NCBI GenBank assembly: GCA_017461445.1
Contig: JAFTXW010000007.1
Coordinates: 124,001-188,000 of the forward strand
Direction: 5' to 3'
DNA from: Oscillospiraceae bacterium
Lineage (GTDB): Bacteria > Bacillota > Clostridia > Oscillospirales > Oscillospiraceae
DNA: 64,000 bases
Positions 1 to 7,936 of this stretch are shown one piece after another (position 1 is the first letter of the stretch; every line of letters starts with the position of its first letter). The notes beneath the pieces were generated by a model. That model did no database searches. It saw nothing but the letters and a program-made list of their open reading frames with translations, and was not told where the DNA came from. The translations under genes were made by a program, and so were the position numbers.

Positions 1-675
1 ACCATCGACAAGGTCTTTGTGGCCATGGGCGATACCGACAAGAGCCTGCAGCGGCTGGCGGCCCAGGCCAAGGAGGCCGGTGCCGTGGTGGTGCCCGTTG
101 ACCGCCGGAAACTGGATGCCATGTCCACCACCCGGGCCCATCAGGGTGTCATCGCCCTGGCTGCCGCCCATGTGTACTACACCATCGACGACATTCTGGA
201 GGAAGCCGCCTCCCGGGGCGAGACCCCTTTGATCGTCATCTGCGACGAGCTGTCCGATCCCCACAATCTGGGTGCCATCATGCGTTCTGCCGAGTGCGCC
301 GGTGCCCACGGTGTCATCATCCCCAAGCGGCGCAGTGTGGGCCTGACGGCTACCGTCGCCAAGGCTTCTGCCGGCGCGGTGGAGTACATGAAGGTGGCAC
401 GGGTCACCAATATCAACAACGCCATTTCCGAGCTGAAGGAAAAGGGCGTGTGGATCTTCGGCACCGCCGCCGAGGGGTCCATCCCCATGTACAAGGCCGA
501 TCTTACCGGCCCCACCGCCATCGTCATCGGCAACGAGGGCGACGGCATGAGCCAGCTGGTGCGGAAAAACTGCGATGTGATGGTCCATATCCCCATGAAG
601 GGCCGGATCAGCTCGCTGAACGCATCCGCCGCCGCATCCATTCTGCTGTATGAGGCAGTGCGCCAGCGGCTGTAA
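1..675 (+). CDS. rlmB: 23S rRNA 2'-O-methyltransferase, TrmH/RlmB family (5' end outside window)
   Basis: The reading frame is open from base 1, so the N-terminus is missing. The 224 visible residues are the SPOUT domain of TrmH/RlmB enzymes, which methylate a guanosine 2'-OH of 23S rRNA with SAM. Seen: DPHNLGAI (motif 1), IGNEGDGM (motif 2) and SLNASAAASILLYE (motif 3); motifs 2 and 3 form the trefoil-knot SAM site in this family. The missing part should be the L30e-like RNA-binding domain. The stop lies 16 bases before the next start, so the two genes may share a transcript. RlmB cannot be separated from other TrmH-type homologues on this fragment. Confidence 0.88.
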   Translation, partial: TIDKVFVAMGDTDKSLQRLAAQAKEAGAVVVPVDRRKLDAMSTTRAHQGVIALAAAHVYYTIDDILEEAASRGETPLIVICDELSDPHNLGAIMRSAECAGAHGVIIPKRRSVGLTATVAKASAGAVEYMKVARVTNINNAISELKEKGVWIFGTAAEGSIPMYKADLTGPTAIVIGNEGDGMSQLVRKNCDVMVHIPMKGRISSLNASAAASILLYEAVRQRL

Positions 676-691
676 CCAGGAGGAAACCTTT

Positions 692-2788
692 ATGGATAAT
701 AAGCAGAATACCCAGGATCTGGAGCTGGATGACATTCTGAATGAATTCCACCATGTCCCGGGTCAGACAGGCGAGCTGCCGGACATCGATACCGCCGGGC
801 TGGACAAGGAGCTGGCGGCCCAGATGGAGGAAGTGGATCATCTGCTGGAGGAGCTCCCGGAGCTTCCTGAGATCAAGGTGGAGGCCGTCGATGTGAACGC
901 CATCCAGCTGGATCCGGTGGAGGGCCAGGTTCCTTCCGCCGTGACCGACGACACCATCCCCATGGAGCTGCCGGAAAAGTCCGGAGAGGAAAAGGAAGTT
1001 CCTATGGGCAATACCGTCCGTATCCCGGTGCCGGAACAGAAGGAAGAGGAGCAGCCTGCAGAGGCGGCGGTCCCTGAGGAAAAGCCTCAGGAGCCGGATT
1101 TCATTCCCCCTCCGCCCATCGTCTTTACCCCCCGCTCCCGTCTGCGGGAGCTGAAAAAGCAGCTGGTGGCAGGCCCGGAAAAGCGGTACTATGAGCTTTC
1201 CGAGATCGGCCTGGGCCGGGTGCAGGTGGCCGCCCTGGCAGCGGCGGTGATCACCGTCCTGTGCGCCCTGGTCAGCGGCTCCTATTCCCTGGGTTTCCTG
1301 CCAGAGTCCCGGCTGCGGTTTGTGATCTTCACCCAGTTTTTGGGTATGATGACCTGCGGCCTGCTGGGCTGCCATTTGATGATGGACAGCGTCAGCGACC
1401 TGTTTAAGGGAAAATTCACCGTCAATACATTGCTGACCGTCACCTTCTTTGCCTGCTGCGCCGATGCTGTGATGAGCCTGTACGAGCTGCGGGTGCCCTG
1501 CTGTGTGGCCTTCTGTCTGGAAATGACTATGGCACTGTGGCAGCGTTACCAAAAGCGCAGCACAGAAATAGCCCAGATGGACACCATGCGCAAGGCCGTC
1601 CGGCTGAACAGCCTGGTGAAGGTGCCCGATTTCTATGAGGGCAAGGCGGGCCTTCTCCGGGGCGAGGGCCAGGTTGCCCATTTTATGGATACCTATAATG
1701 CCGTCTCCGGCCCGGAAATGGTTCAGAATGCCTGCGCCGTGGTGAGCCTGCTGGGCAGCATTGCCATTGCGGTCTTTGCCGGGATGCTTCACGGCAAAGG
1801 AATGGCGGTGCAGATCTTTGCCGCGACCCTGCTGGTGTCCGTTCCTGCCAGCTCCTTTGTCTGCCTGTCCCGCCCCATGGCCATCCTGGAGCGGCGGCTG
1901 CATATGGTGGGCACTGTGCTGTGCGGCTGGAAGGGCGTAAAGAAGCTGGCCGGAAAGGCCGTCTTCCCCCTGCGGGACGAGGATCTGTTCCCCCAGGGCA
2001 GCACCAAGCTCAACGGTGTCAAGTTCTACGGCGACCGGGCTACGGAGGAAGTGGTTTCCTATACCACCTCCCTCATCATTGCCGCGGGCGGCGGCCTGGT
2101 GCCTGCCTTCCGCCAGATGCTGAGCTCACGCAGCGGTACCGAGTATCCTGTGGAGAATTTCCAGAACTACGGCAGCGGCGGTATCGGCGGCGAGGTCTGC
2201 GGCGAGCCTGTGCTGCTGGGCAACCTCCATTTCCTGCAGGATATGGGTGTGGAGATCCCCGAGGGCACCATGGTGAACCAGGCGGTCTACGCCTCCATCG
2301 ATGGCCAGCTGTGCGCCGTGTTCGCCATTTCCTATGCCAAGATGCGTTCCGCCGCTGCGGGCCTGGTCTCCCTGTGCGGCTATCGGAAGATCACTCCTGT
2401 TTTGACCGGCGGCGACTTCATGCTCACCGACAGTCTGCTGCGGGCCAAGTTCGGCATCAGCACCCGCCGCATTGCCTTCCCGGAGCGGAAGGTGCGCAGC
2501 GAGCTGAATTCCTATGTGATTCCCGAGGAGACTCCTGCCCTGGCTCTGACCACCCGGGAGGATCTGGTATCCGCTGCCTACGCAGTGTCCGGTGCCCGTG
2601 CCCTGCGGACGGCCTCCAAGCTGGGCGTTGCCATCCATCTGATTGGCGGCGCGCTGGGCCTGCTGATCATGGCCGCCCTGGCCTACCTGGGTGCTACGCA
2701 GCTGCTGACCCCCATCCATGTACTGCTGTACCAGCTGGTCTGGATGCTCCCCGGCCTGCTGATCACCGAGTGGACGAGAATTGTATAA
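692..2788 (+). CDS. Membrane protein resembling a P1-type ATPase without catalytic motifs
   Basis: 698 residues; start chosen at the ATG 6 bases after AGGAGGAAA-type SD. Residues 1-165 are acidic and Glu/Pro-rich, probably cytoplasmic. Hydrophobic segments follow near 177-199, 208-232, 245-285, 345-365 and 372-395, and two more near the C-terminus. Residues ~395-615 follow the order of a P1B ATPase: a membrane helix, the place of the phosphorylation loop, a nucleotide-domain-like stretch (EEVVSYTTSLI, YGSGGIGGEVCGEPVLLGN) and a TGD-like region. The DKTGT loop reads RDEDLFPQG (Asp429), TGDN reads TGGD (572-575) and no GDGxND is present. The protein is therefore unlikely to hydrolyse ATP. Its role is unknown. 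It lies directly behind rlmB and ends at a strong terminator. Confidence 0.8.
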   Translation: MDNKQNTQDLELDDILNEFHHVPGQTGELPDIDTAGLDKELAAQMEEVDHLLEELPELPEIKVEAVDVNAIQLDPVEGQVPSAVTDDTIPMELPEKSGEEKEVPMGNTVRIPVPEQKEEEQPAEAAVPEEKPQEPDFIPPPPIVFTPRSRLRELKKQLVAGPEKRYYELSEIGLGRVQVAALAAAVITVLCALVSGSYSLGFLPESRLRFVIFTQFLGMMTCGLLGCHLMMDSVSDLFKGKFTVNTLLTVTFFACCADAVMSLYELRVPCCVAFCLEMTMALWQRYQKRSTEIAQMDTMRKAVRLNSLVKVPDFYEGKAGLLRGEGQVAHFMDTYNAVSGPEMVQNACAVVSLLGSIAIAVFAGMLHGKGMAVQIFAATLLVSVPASSFVCLSRPMAILERRLHMVGTVLCGWKGVKKLAGKAVFPLRDEDLFPQGSTKLNGVKFYGDRATEEVVSYTTSLIIAAGGGLVPAFRQMLSSRSGTEYPVENFQNYGSGGIGGEVCGEPVLLGNLHFLQDMGVEIPEGTMVNQAVYASIDGQLCAVFAISYAKMRSAAAGLVSLCGYRKITPVLTGGDFMLTDSLLRAKFGISTRRIAFPERKVRSELNSYVIPEETPALALTTREDLVSAAYAVSGARALRTASKLGVAIHLIGGALGLLIMAALAYLGATQLLTPIHVLLYQLVWMLPGLLITEWTRIV

Positions 2789-2794
2789 AAAGCA

Positions 2795-2828
2795 CGCCCC
2801 GGAACGAACGTTCCGGGGCGGCTTTTTT
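2795..2828 (+). terminator. Rho-independent terminator
   Basis: Perfect 10-bp stem CGCCCCGGAA / TTCCGGGGCG with a 6-base loop, followed by TTTTTT. It ends the transcript of the pseudo-ATPase gene. Confidence 0.93.
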
Positions 2829-2830
2829 AT

Positions 2831-2900
2831 AATTAGGAATTAGGAGTTAGGAATTATCCCCCACGATGGTGCCGAGATAATTTCTAATTCTTCACTTGCA
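2831..2900. repeat. Heptad-arm hairpin repeat, TTAGGAA type
   Basis: The left arm is tandem variants of AATTAGG/AGTTAGG; the right arm (TTTCTAATTCTTC) is a degenerate complement. It is placed directly behind a terminator. It belongs to the repeat family also found at 5218, 7770, 11021, 32881, 33574, 38636, 40419, 41331, 42750 and 46197. Confidence 0.65.
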
Positions 2901-3007
2901 CTTGTTCACCCTGACATAAATGGCGGCAAAAATTTGTGTGTTTTGCACAGGAAAACATGTGTCCATGTGCCATTTTACACAATTTTGCAATGTGACGAAA
3001 ATAAGCA

Positions 3008-3036
3008 TTGAAATTATACCATTATTCATGTATAAT
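3008..3036 (+). promoter_or_regulatory. Promoter of the EF-G-like gene
   Basis: TTGAAA (3008-3013), 17 bases, TATAAT (3031-3036): a near-consensus sigma-A promoter that gives a ~70-base leader. Confidence 0.82.
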
Positions 3037-3112
3037 GTCCGTATTGCGGTGCTTTGCACCAATTGGACAAGCGGAAGGACGACCGCCTTCCCGAAAGGAG
3101 TTAGAAACTACT

Positions 3113-5176
3113 ATGTATACTGTTAACGCGATCCGTAATATCTGTCTGCTGGGCCACTCCGGCAGCGGCAAGACCGCACTGGCAGAGAGTTTGCTGTACA
3201 TGACCGGTGCCATTGACCGTATGGGCAAGAATGCCGACGGCAACACCGTTTGCGACTACGATCCCGAAGAGATCCGCCGCAATATTTCCATTTCCACCGC
3301 TGTGGTTCCTCTGGAGTACAAGAACACCAAGATCAATCTGCTGGACGCTCCCGGCGGCTTCGATTTCTCCGGTGCCGTTATGGAAGCCCTCCGCGCCGCT
3401 GACGCAGCCATCCTGGTCTGCTCTGCCAAGGACGGCATCACTGTCGGCTTCGAGAAGGCATGGAAGTACTGCGAAGAGCGCAATATGCCCCGCTTCGTCT
3501 ACATCTCCAAGGTTGACGAGGACAACTCCGACTACAACGCCACCTTCGAGGCTCTGCGCGAGAAGTATGGCAACAAGATCGCTCCCGTGGTCGTTCCCAT
3601 CTGGAACAGTGCCAAGAAGGTCACCGGCATCATCGATGTGCTGAACAAGCGTGCCTATGAGATGCAGAACCTGAAGCGGGTCGAGATCGCCGTTCCCGAG
3701 GACAAGGTCTCCGTTATCGAGGAGTTCAACGATGCCCTGAAGGAAGCCGTTGCGGAGACCGACGAGGAGCTGATGGACCGCTTCTTCGAGGGTGACGACT
3801 TCACCTACCGTGAGATGCTGGACGGCCTGCACACCGGCGTGAAGGAGCTGAGCCTGTTCCCCGTGCTGTGCGGTTCCGGCGTTACCTGCCTGGGCTCCCT
3901 GATGCTGATGGATCACATCATCAACCTGCTGCCCAACCCCGAGCAGGGCAACTATCACAAGGCCACCACTGCCGATGGCAAGACGGAAGAGTTCGTTGTC
4001 TCCGCCGGCGGCGTTCCCTCCGCATTCGTGTGGAAGACCGTTTCCGACCAGTACGGCAAGTATTCCTACGTCAAGGTCCTGTCCGGTGAGATCACCTCCG
4101 ACACCACTCTTGTCAATTCCCGTACCGGTGAGACCGAGAAGCTGGGCCGTATGTACACCATGTGCGGCAAGAAGGCCACTGAGGTCAAGGTTCTGGGCTG
4201 CGGCGATATCGGTGCCTTCGGCAAGCTGGACAAGGTCAAGACTGGCGATACCCTGTGCGACCCCAGAAAGGTCGTTTCCCTGAAGCAGATCCCCTACGCA
4301 GAGCCCTGCTACTCCGTGGCCATTGCGCCCAAGACCAAGGGCCAGGAAGAAAAGGTCGGTACCGGCCTGAACCGCCTGAACGAGGAAGATCCCTCCTTCA
4401 CCCTGGTCAACAATGCTGAGACCCATCAGCTGGTGCTGTCCGGTGCCGGTGACCAGCATCTGGATGTGCTGGTATCCAAGCTGAAGACCCGCTTCGGTGT
4501 GGACGCTGTCCTGTCCCCCGCAAAGATCGCTTACCGCGAGAAGATCAAGAAGAAGGTGGAGGCCCACGGCCGTCACAAGAAGCAGACCGGCGGCTCCGGC
4601 CAGTTCGGCGATGTCTGGGTCCGTTTCGAGCCCCAGGAGGAGCAGGACGATGTCATCTTCGACGTAGCCGTTGTCGGCGGTGCAGTGCCCAAGAACTTCA
4701 ACCCCGCAGTTGAGAAGGGCATTCAGGAAGCCGTTCAGAAGGGCCCCCTGGCCGGTTATCCCATGGTCAACCTGAAGGCTACCCTGTACGATGGCTCCTA
4801 CCACCCCGTTGACTCCAACGAAATGGCATTCAAGCTGGCTGCCATCCTGGCTTATAAGGAGGCTATGCCCAACGCTATGCCCACTCTGCTGGAGCCCGTC
4901 ATGGCCCTGGCCGTCACCATTCCCGACAGCTACATGGGCGATGTCATCGGCGACCTGAACAAACGCCGTGGCCGCGTTATGGGCATGAACCCCGATAACG
5001 AGGGCAACACCGTTGTGGAGGCCGAGGTTCCCATGGCCGAGATGAGCAGCTACGCCATCGACCTGCGCGCCATGACCCAGGCCCGCGGTTCCTTCACACT
5101 GACCTTCCAGCGTTACGAGGAAGTGCCCAAGCAGAACCAGGCCAAGATCATCGCCGACGCAAAGAACGACGACTAA
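3113..5176 (+). CDS. EF-G-like translational GTPase (divergent paralogue)
   Basis: 687 residues, the full EF-G length, starting after GAAAGGAG. Domain order is as in EF-G: G domain (1-~265), domain II, III, IV with GGSGQFGDVWVRF, and V. The G domain has the EF-G-2 type P-loop GHSGSGKT (14-21) in place of AHIDAGKT, DAPGG (78-82) in place of DTPGH, and SKVD (132-135) in place of NKxD. The histidine that activates water in canonical elongation factors is therefore Gly82. The protein fits the EF-G-like clade (T. thermophilus EF-G-2, mycobacterial FusA2) rather than the housekeeping factor. Codon choice is strongly biased, as for an abundant protein. It could act in ribosome rescue, recycling or protection; the sequence does not say which. 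Confidence 0.87.
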   Translation: MYTVNAIRNICLLGHSGSGKTALAESLLYMTGAIDRMGKNADGNTVCDYDPEEIRRNISISTAVVPLEYKNTKINLLDAPGGFDFSGAVMEALRAADAAILVCSAKDGITVGFEKAWKYCEERNMPRFVYISKVDEDNSDYNATFEALREKYGNKIAPVVVPIWNSAKKVTGIIDVLNKRAYEMQNLKRVEIAVPEDKVSVIEEFNDALKEAVAETDEELMDRFFEGDDFTYREMLDGLHTGVKELSLFPVLCGSGVTCLGSLMLMDHIINLLPNPEQGNYHKATTADGKTEEFVVSAGGVPSAFVWKTVSDQYGKYSYVKVLSGEITSDTTLVNSRTGETEKLGRMYTMCGKKATEVKVLGCGDIGAFGKLDKVKTGDTLCDPRKVVSLKQIPYAEPCYSVAIAPKTKGQEEKVGTGLNRLNEEDPSFTLVNNAETHQLVLSGAGDQHLDVLVSKLKTRFGVDAVLSPAKIAYREKIKKKVEAHGRHKKQTGGSGQFGDVWVRFEPQEEQDDVIFDVAVVGGAVPKNFNPAVEKGIQEAVQKGPLAGYPMVNLKATLYDGSYHPVDSNEMAFKLAAILAYKEAMPNAMPTLLEPVMALAVTIPDSYMGDVIGDLNKRRGRVMGMNPDNEGNTVVEAEVPMAEMSSYAIDLRAMTQARGSFTLTFQRYEEVPKQNQAKIIADAKNDD

Positions 5177-5188
5177 TTACATAGCAGA

Positions 5189-5217
5189 AGCGGCACGGGA
5201 ATCCCGTGCCGCTTTTT
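5189..5217 (+). terminator. Rho-independent terminator
   Basis: Stem AGCGGCACGG / CCGTGCCGCT followed by TTTTT, 13 bases after the EF-G-like stop codon. Confidence 0.9.
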
Positions 5218-5342
5218 AGTGCAGAATGCAGAGTGATGAATGCAGAATGAGGGTATTCCCTTCGGAAATGAATATAAAATTCATTCGATCAAGTGGATAC
5301 CAAAATTCTGCATTTTCCACTCTGCATTCTACATTTTCTGCT
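5218..5342. repeat. Heptad-arm hairpin repeat, TGCAGAA type with UUCG tip
   Basis: The left arm has repeats of TGCAGAA/TGCAGAG; the right arm has AATTCTGCATTTTCC and CTCTGCATTCTAC. The tip TTCCCTTCGGAAA forms a UUCG-capped mini-hairpin. The right arm starts immediately behind the TGA of the minus-strand lipoprotein gene. Confidence 0.75.
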
Positions 5343-6196
5343 CAGCCGACCGCCAACATCAGTTCTCCGCCGGTGTAGTACCAGCTGCCGCCGGTGACGG
5401 ACAGGTCACGGCCGTCGGACAGGGTGACCTCCAGCGTCAGATCCAGCTGGCTGTCCTCCTCCATTTCCGGGAGAGAGAAGGGGATGCCTCCCAGCAGGTT
5501 CTCGTAGCTTCCCTCATCCCCGCCGGGGGTGAAGGCCAGCTCCTGCCGCTCCGTTTTCTCACCATTGAGGGTCAGAACCAGCTCCGCACTGGCGATGGAC
5601 ACATCGGCCAGCCGGGGCAACTGCACCTGGGCATAGCCTGCGTTCAGGGACAAAATCCCCTCCTCTGCCGTCCAGTCGGTGACCACCATGTTCAGGAAGG
5701 CGGTCAGGTTGCTTTCCAGATAAATCAGGGCATCCATTTCGGGGCTGTCCAGCACAATCTCATTCTCCTTGCCATCGGGGGTGGACAGGACACACAGGAA
5801 GGTGTAGCCGTCGGCAGCCTCCAGTTCCACAGTGGCACTATAGGTGGTGCCGTCCCACTGGAAGGGCATCTTCTCCACCTCCACACCATTCAGCCAGACC
5901 ACCAGATCGGCATGCTGGCCCTCGGTATAGGCGGCGGGAGTGGCGGTGACGGTGATGGTCGCGCCGTTGCTGCTACTCCAGGCGGTGTAGTCAGCACTGA
6001 AGTCTGCCAGACCGCTCTGCTGGCTCAGCTCTGCCAGCTGCTGTCGGAGGTTGGCATTTTCCTCCATTAACGCAGAAAGCTCCTGCTTCAGGGCTTCGTT
6101 TTCCGCCTCCAATGCGGCGGTTTCCTCGCTGTTACAGCCTACTAACAGGCAGATGGCGGCGAGAAACAGGATAAGTACGGTCGATAGCTTCTTCAT
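5342..6196 (-). CDS. Lipoprotein with coiled coil and beta-rich ectodomain
   Basis: 284 residues. The N-terminus is a type II signal peptide: MKKLS, a hydrophobic run and the lipobox LLVGC with Cys21. Residues ~25-62 are a Glu/Leu heptad coiled coil. The rest is a Thr/Val/Leu-rich, probably Ig-like or jelly-roll beta domain. Residues ~85-170 match, in order, the ectodomain of the neighbouring XRE protein (EG, W-x-G, SA...LEA-x-DGY, DG-x-x-E). SD AAGGAGG, 5 bases from ATG. It has its own promoter at 6392-6420. Function unknown; an accessory partner or decoy for the XRE sensor is an inference from the shared domain. Confidence 0.82.
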   Translation of the reverse strand: MKKLSTVLILFLAAICLLVGCNSEETAALEAENEALKQELSALMEENANLRQQLAELSQQSGLADFSADYTAWSSSNGATITVTATPAAYTEGQHADLVVWLNGVEVEKMPFQWDGTTYSATVELEAADGYTFLCVLSTPDGKENEIVLDSPEMDALIYLESNLTAFLNMVVTDWTAEEGILSLNAGYAQVQLPRLADVSIASAELVLTLNGEKTERQELAFTPGGDEGSYENLLGGIPFSLPEMEEDSQLDLTLEVTLSDGRDLSVTGGSWYYTGGELMLAVG

Positions 6197-6242
6197 GGGG
6201 GTCCTCCTTGGAAGGGGAATTGTTGTTTATTGCACTGGCGGC

Positions 6243-6375
6243 GAAGACACCTCGTCCCCCTCGTTTACGAGGGGGCCCCGAAGGGGCGGGGAGAGTACGA
6301 ATAATATTCACACAAAAATTGCGGACTCCCCCGACCTTCGCTTCGCTGGGCCATCCCCTCATAAATGAGGGGGGG
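6243..6375. repeat. Intergenic palindrome cluster (CTCGTTTACGAG / CTCATAAATGAG)
   Basis: Three palindromes follow one another: CCCTCGTTTACGAGGG, CCCCGAAGGGG, and CCCCTCATAAATGAGGGG at the far end, with CTTCGCTTCGCTGG between. There is no ORF with a ribosome site. It lies in the 5' leader of the lipoprotein transcript, downstream of its promoter. It looks like a dispersed structured repeat; the window has one copy. Confidence 0.5.
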
Positions 6376-6391
6376 CATGGCTATTTTCTCT

Positions 6392-6420
6392 ATTATACCG
6401 CAAGCACGTACACTTTTCAA
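6392..6420 (-). promoter_or_regulatory. Promoter of the lipoprotein gene
   Basis: On the minus strand: TTGAAA (6420-6415), 17 bases, TATAAT (6397-6392). It leaves a structured leader of about 190 bases. Confidence 0.8.
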
Positions 6421-6425
6421 CGTAT

Positions 6426-6458
6426 AAAAACTGGGATGGCCGGGGCCATCCCAGTTTT
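6426..6458 (-). terminator. Rho-independent terminator of the XRE gene
   Basis: On the minus strand, directly after the stop codon: AAACTGGGATGGCC / GGCCATCCCAGTTT with a short loop and a T run on either side. Confidence 0.9.
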
Positions 6459-7658
6459 TTAACTGATCATATCGCCGTTTTCCTGGAGGGTCAGCGTGGT
6501 GACATAGCTGTTCGTACTCAGGCCATTGGCCATTTCCGCTTCGATGTACAGATGCACCTGGAAAATTGTGGACAAATCGATATCCCGCAACGTGATCTCG
6601 ATGTATTCCATAGCAACGCTGGGACTGTAGAGAACATCATCGTTACTGGATGCGGAAGAACGCAGCACGTTGAAGCGGCCGATTTCTACCTTATCCCCAT
6701 TCTGATCCCGGTAGAATACCAGATCGATGCGCTCCCATTTGGAGGAGCCGTAGACATAGCCCAGTTGGGGCATGTTTGCGAAGATCTTGTAATTTTCCAG
6801 GATCATGGTGCCTTTGACATAGCGGGTGGGGCCCGGCGTAACGGAGGCGGTGAGGGTCAGAGCAGATTTCAGATCTTCCACTGCTTCGTCATACAATAGC
6901 TGCTGCTCTTGGGTGCCGTCGGCGTGGACGACGGTAAAGCACAGCTTATAGCCGTCCAGGGCTTCCAGCGTGAAGTCAGCGGACAGGAAAGAACCGGACC
7001 AGTCACACAGCTGGTGGAGCACGGTGCCCTCGCCGCTGCGGATGTCCAGGTAGCCCTGGTCGCCCTCCTGCCAGCTATTGGGCGCGGCTACGAAGGCCAC
7101 ACCCGCACCGGCTTCCTCCGTCAGCTGTTCCAAGTCGAAGGAGTAGTCCGCCAGCAGGGCGGGAGTGGGCTGGACTGCCTGCCCGGCGGTTTCCAGTGCG
7201 GCGATGCGGCTGTCCAGATTGTACTGGCTGGTGAGAACGCTGGATACCTGGTTTTCCAGAGCGGTCAGGTCATCCATCCGCCGCAGGCTCATGAGACAGG
7301 TGAACAGTACCAGGGAAGCCACACCGCCCACCAGGATGCCTTTCAAAATCTTGTGTGGATAGGCTTTGGGCGGTTGGGGTTGGTACTTCTTTACGATCTC
7401 CTCGATCATGTACAGCTGCTTTTCGGTGAGATCCTCCGGGCTTTGGGTCGGGGCGGGAGCCTCCTCCACACCCAGCAGCCAGCCCACACTGACACCAAAC
7501 AGCTTACTCAGGGCGATCAGCTTGTCGATCTCCGGCACCGCGCCGTCGGCCTCCCATTTGGAGATGGCCTGGCGGGATACGCCCATTTTTTCACCCAGGG
7601 CTTCCTGGGAGATGCCCAGCTTCTTCCGCTGCTCTGCGATCCGTTGGCCCATGGTCAT
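6459..7658 (-). CDS. Membrane-anchored XRE-family regulator with extracytoplasmic sensor domain
   Basis: 399 residues; start chosen at the ATG 10 bases after AAGGAGG. Residues 4-65 are an XRE/Cro helix-turn-helix (RIAEQRKKLGISQEALGEKM, then GVSRQAISKWE). A linker and one membrane helix (~105-125, KILKGILVGGVASLVLFTCL) follow, then a short coiled coil (~130-155) and a beta-rich outer domain to the C-terminus. That outer domain matches the adjacent lipoprotein in residue order. The architecture is a one-component transmembrane sensor: outside ligand, inside DNA binding. A perfect 14-bp inverted repeat just upstream of its promoter is a candidate operator. The ligand is unknown. The conserved lipoprotein neighbour suggests envelope or cell-surface sensing. 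Confidence 0.85.
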   Translation of the reverse strand: MTMGQRIAEQRKKLGISQEALGEKMGVSRQAISKWEADGAVPEIDKLIALSKLFGVSVGWLLGVEEAPAPTQSPEDLTEKQLYMIEEIVKKYQPQPPKAYPHKILKGILVGGVASLVLFTCLMSLRRMDDLTALENQVSSVLTSQYNLDSRIAALETAGQAVQPTPALLADYSFDLEQLTEEAGAGVAFVAAPNSWQEGDQGYLDIRSGEGTVLHQLCDWSGSFLSADFTLEALDGYKLCFTVVHADGTQEQQLLYDEAVEDLKSALTLTASVTPGPTRYVKGTMILENYKIFANMPQLGYVYGSSKWERIDLVFYRDQNGDKVEIGRFNVLRSSASSNDDVLYSPSVAMEYIEITLRDIDLSTIFQVHLYIEAEMANGLSTNSYVTTLTLQENGDMIS

Positions 7659-7696
7659 ATTGGTTCGCCTCCTTATTGGCTTTGTTTGATGGCCTA

Positions 7697-7725
7697 AGTA
7701 TAGCCCAAAACCCGGATTTTGGCAA
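7697..7725 (-). promoter_or_regulatory. Promoter of the XRE gene
   Basis: On the minus strand: TTGCCA (7725-7720), 17 bases, TATACT (7702-7697). Confidence 0.72.
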
Positions 7726-7738
7726 CCACCCGTGGCCT

Positions 7739-7771
7739 TACACCATGTCAACCGTGGGTTGACATGGTGTA
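7739..7771. promoter_or_regulatory. Perfect inverted repeat, candidate operator
   Basis: TACACCATGTCAAC (7739-7752) and GTTGACATGGTGTA (7758-7771) are exact complements around 5 bases. It lies just upstream of the -35 box of the XRE gene. Size and place suit a dimeric regulator, possibly the XRE protein itself; this is inference. Confidence 0.6.
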
Positions 7772-7900
7772 GATAAGAGATAATAGAGAATAATGAATAG
7801 AGAATAGTTGTGGAATCCCCTTCGGGGATGGATTTTAATAATAGCGAAGCGATACCTTTTCTATTCGCTATTCTTTCTTATCTATCCTCTTTTATCTAAA
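7770..7900. repeat. Heptad-arm hairpin repeat, GAGAATA type with UUCG tip
   Basis: The left arm has repeats of ATAGAGA/AATAGAGAATA; the right arm has CTATTCGCTATTC and TTATCTATCCTC. The tip TCCCCTTCGGGGA is a UUCG-capped stem, followed by ATAGCGAAGCGAT. Together with the operator and promoter this explains the gap 7659-7936. Confidence 0.72.
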
Positions 7901-7931
7901 AATACCAAAGGCTCCCCGGATGGGGAGCCTT
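7899..7931 (-). terminator. Terminator of the aminopeptidase gene
   Basis: On the minus strand: stem AAGGCTCCCC / GGGGAGCCTT with a 4-base loop, then TTTGGTATTTTT. The T run is interrupted but the stem is perfect. Confidence 0.75.
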
Positions 7932-7936
7932 TGCGG

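Larger units (their letters stand above)
2789..3112 (+). other. Intergenic region before the EF-G-like gene
   Basis: This 324-base gap holds the terminator at 2795-2828, a TTAGGAA-type hairpin repeat at 2831-2900, about 100 AT-rich bases with nothing recognised, the promoter at 3008-3036 and a leader of about 70 bases. The leader has two small hairpins, GGTGC-TTT-GCACC (3048-3060) and GGAAGG/CCTTCC (about 3074-3092), and then the SD GAAAGGAG. No ORF with a plausible start is seen. Confidence 0.7.

Noticed and set aside
692-2788. Functional copper or cadmium ATPase
   Set aside because: Phosphorylation loop, TGDN and GDGxND are not intact, and no CxxC or CPC metal motif is present.
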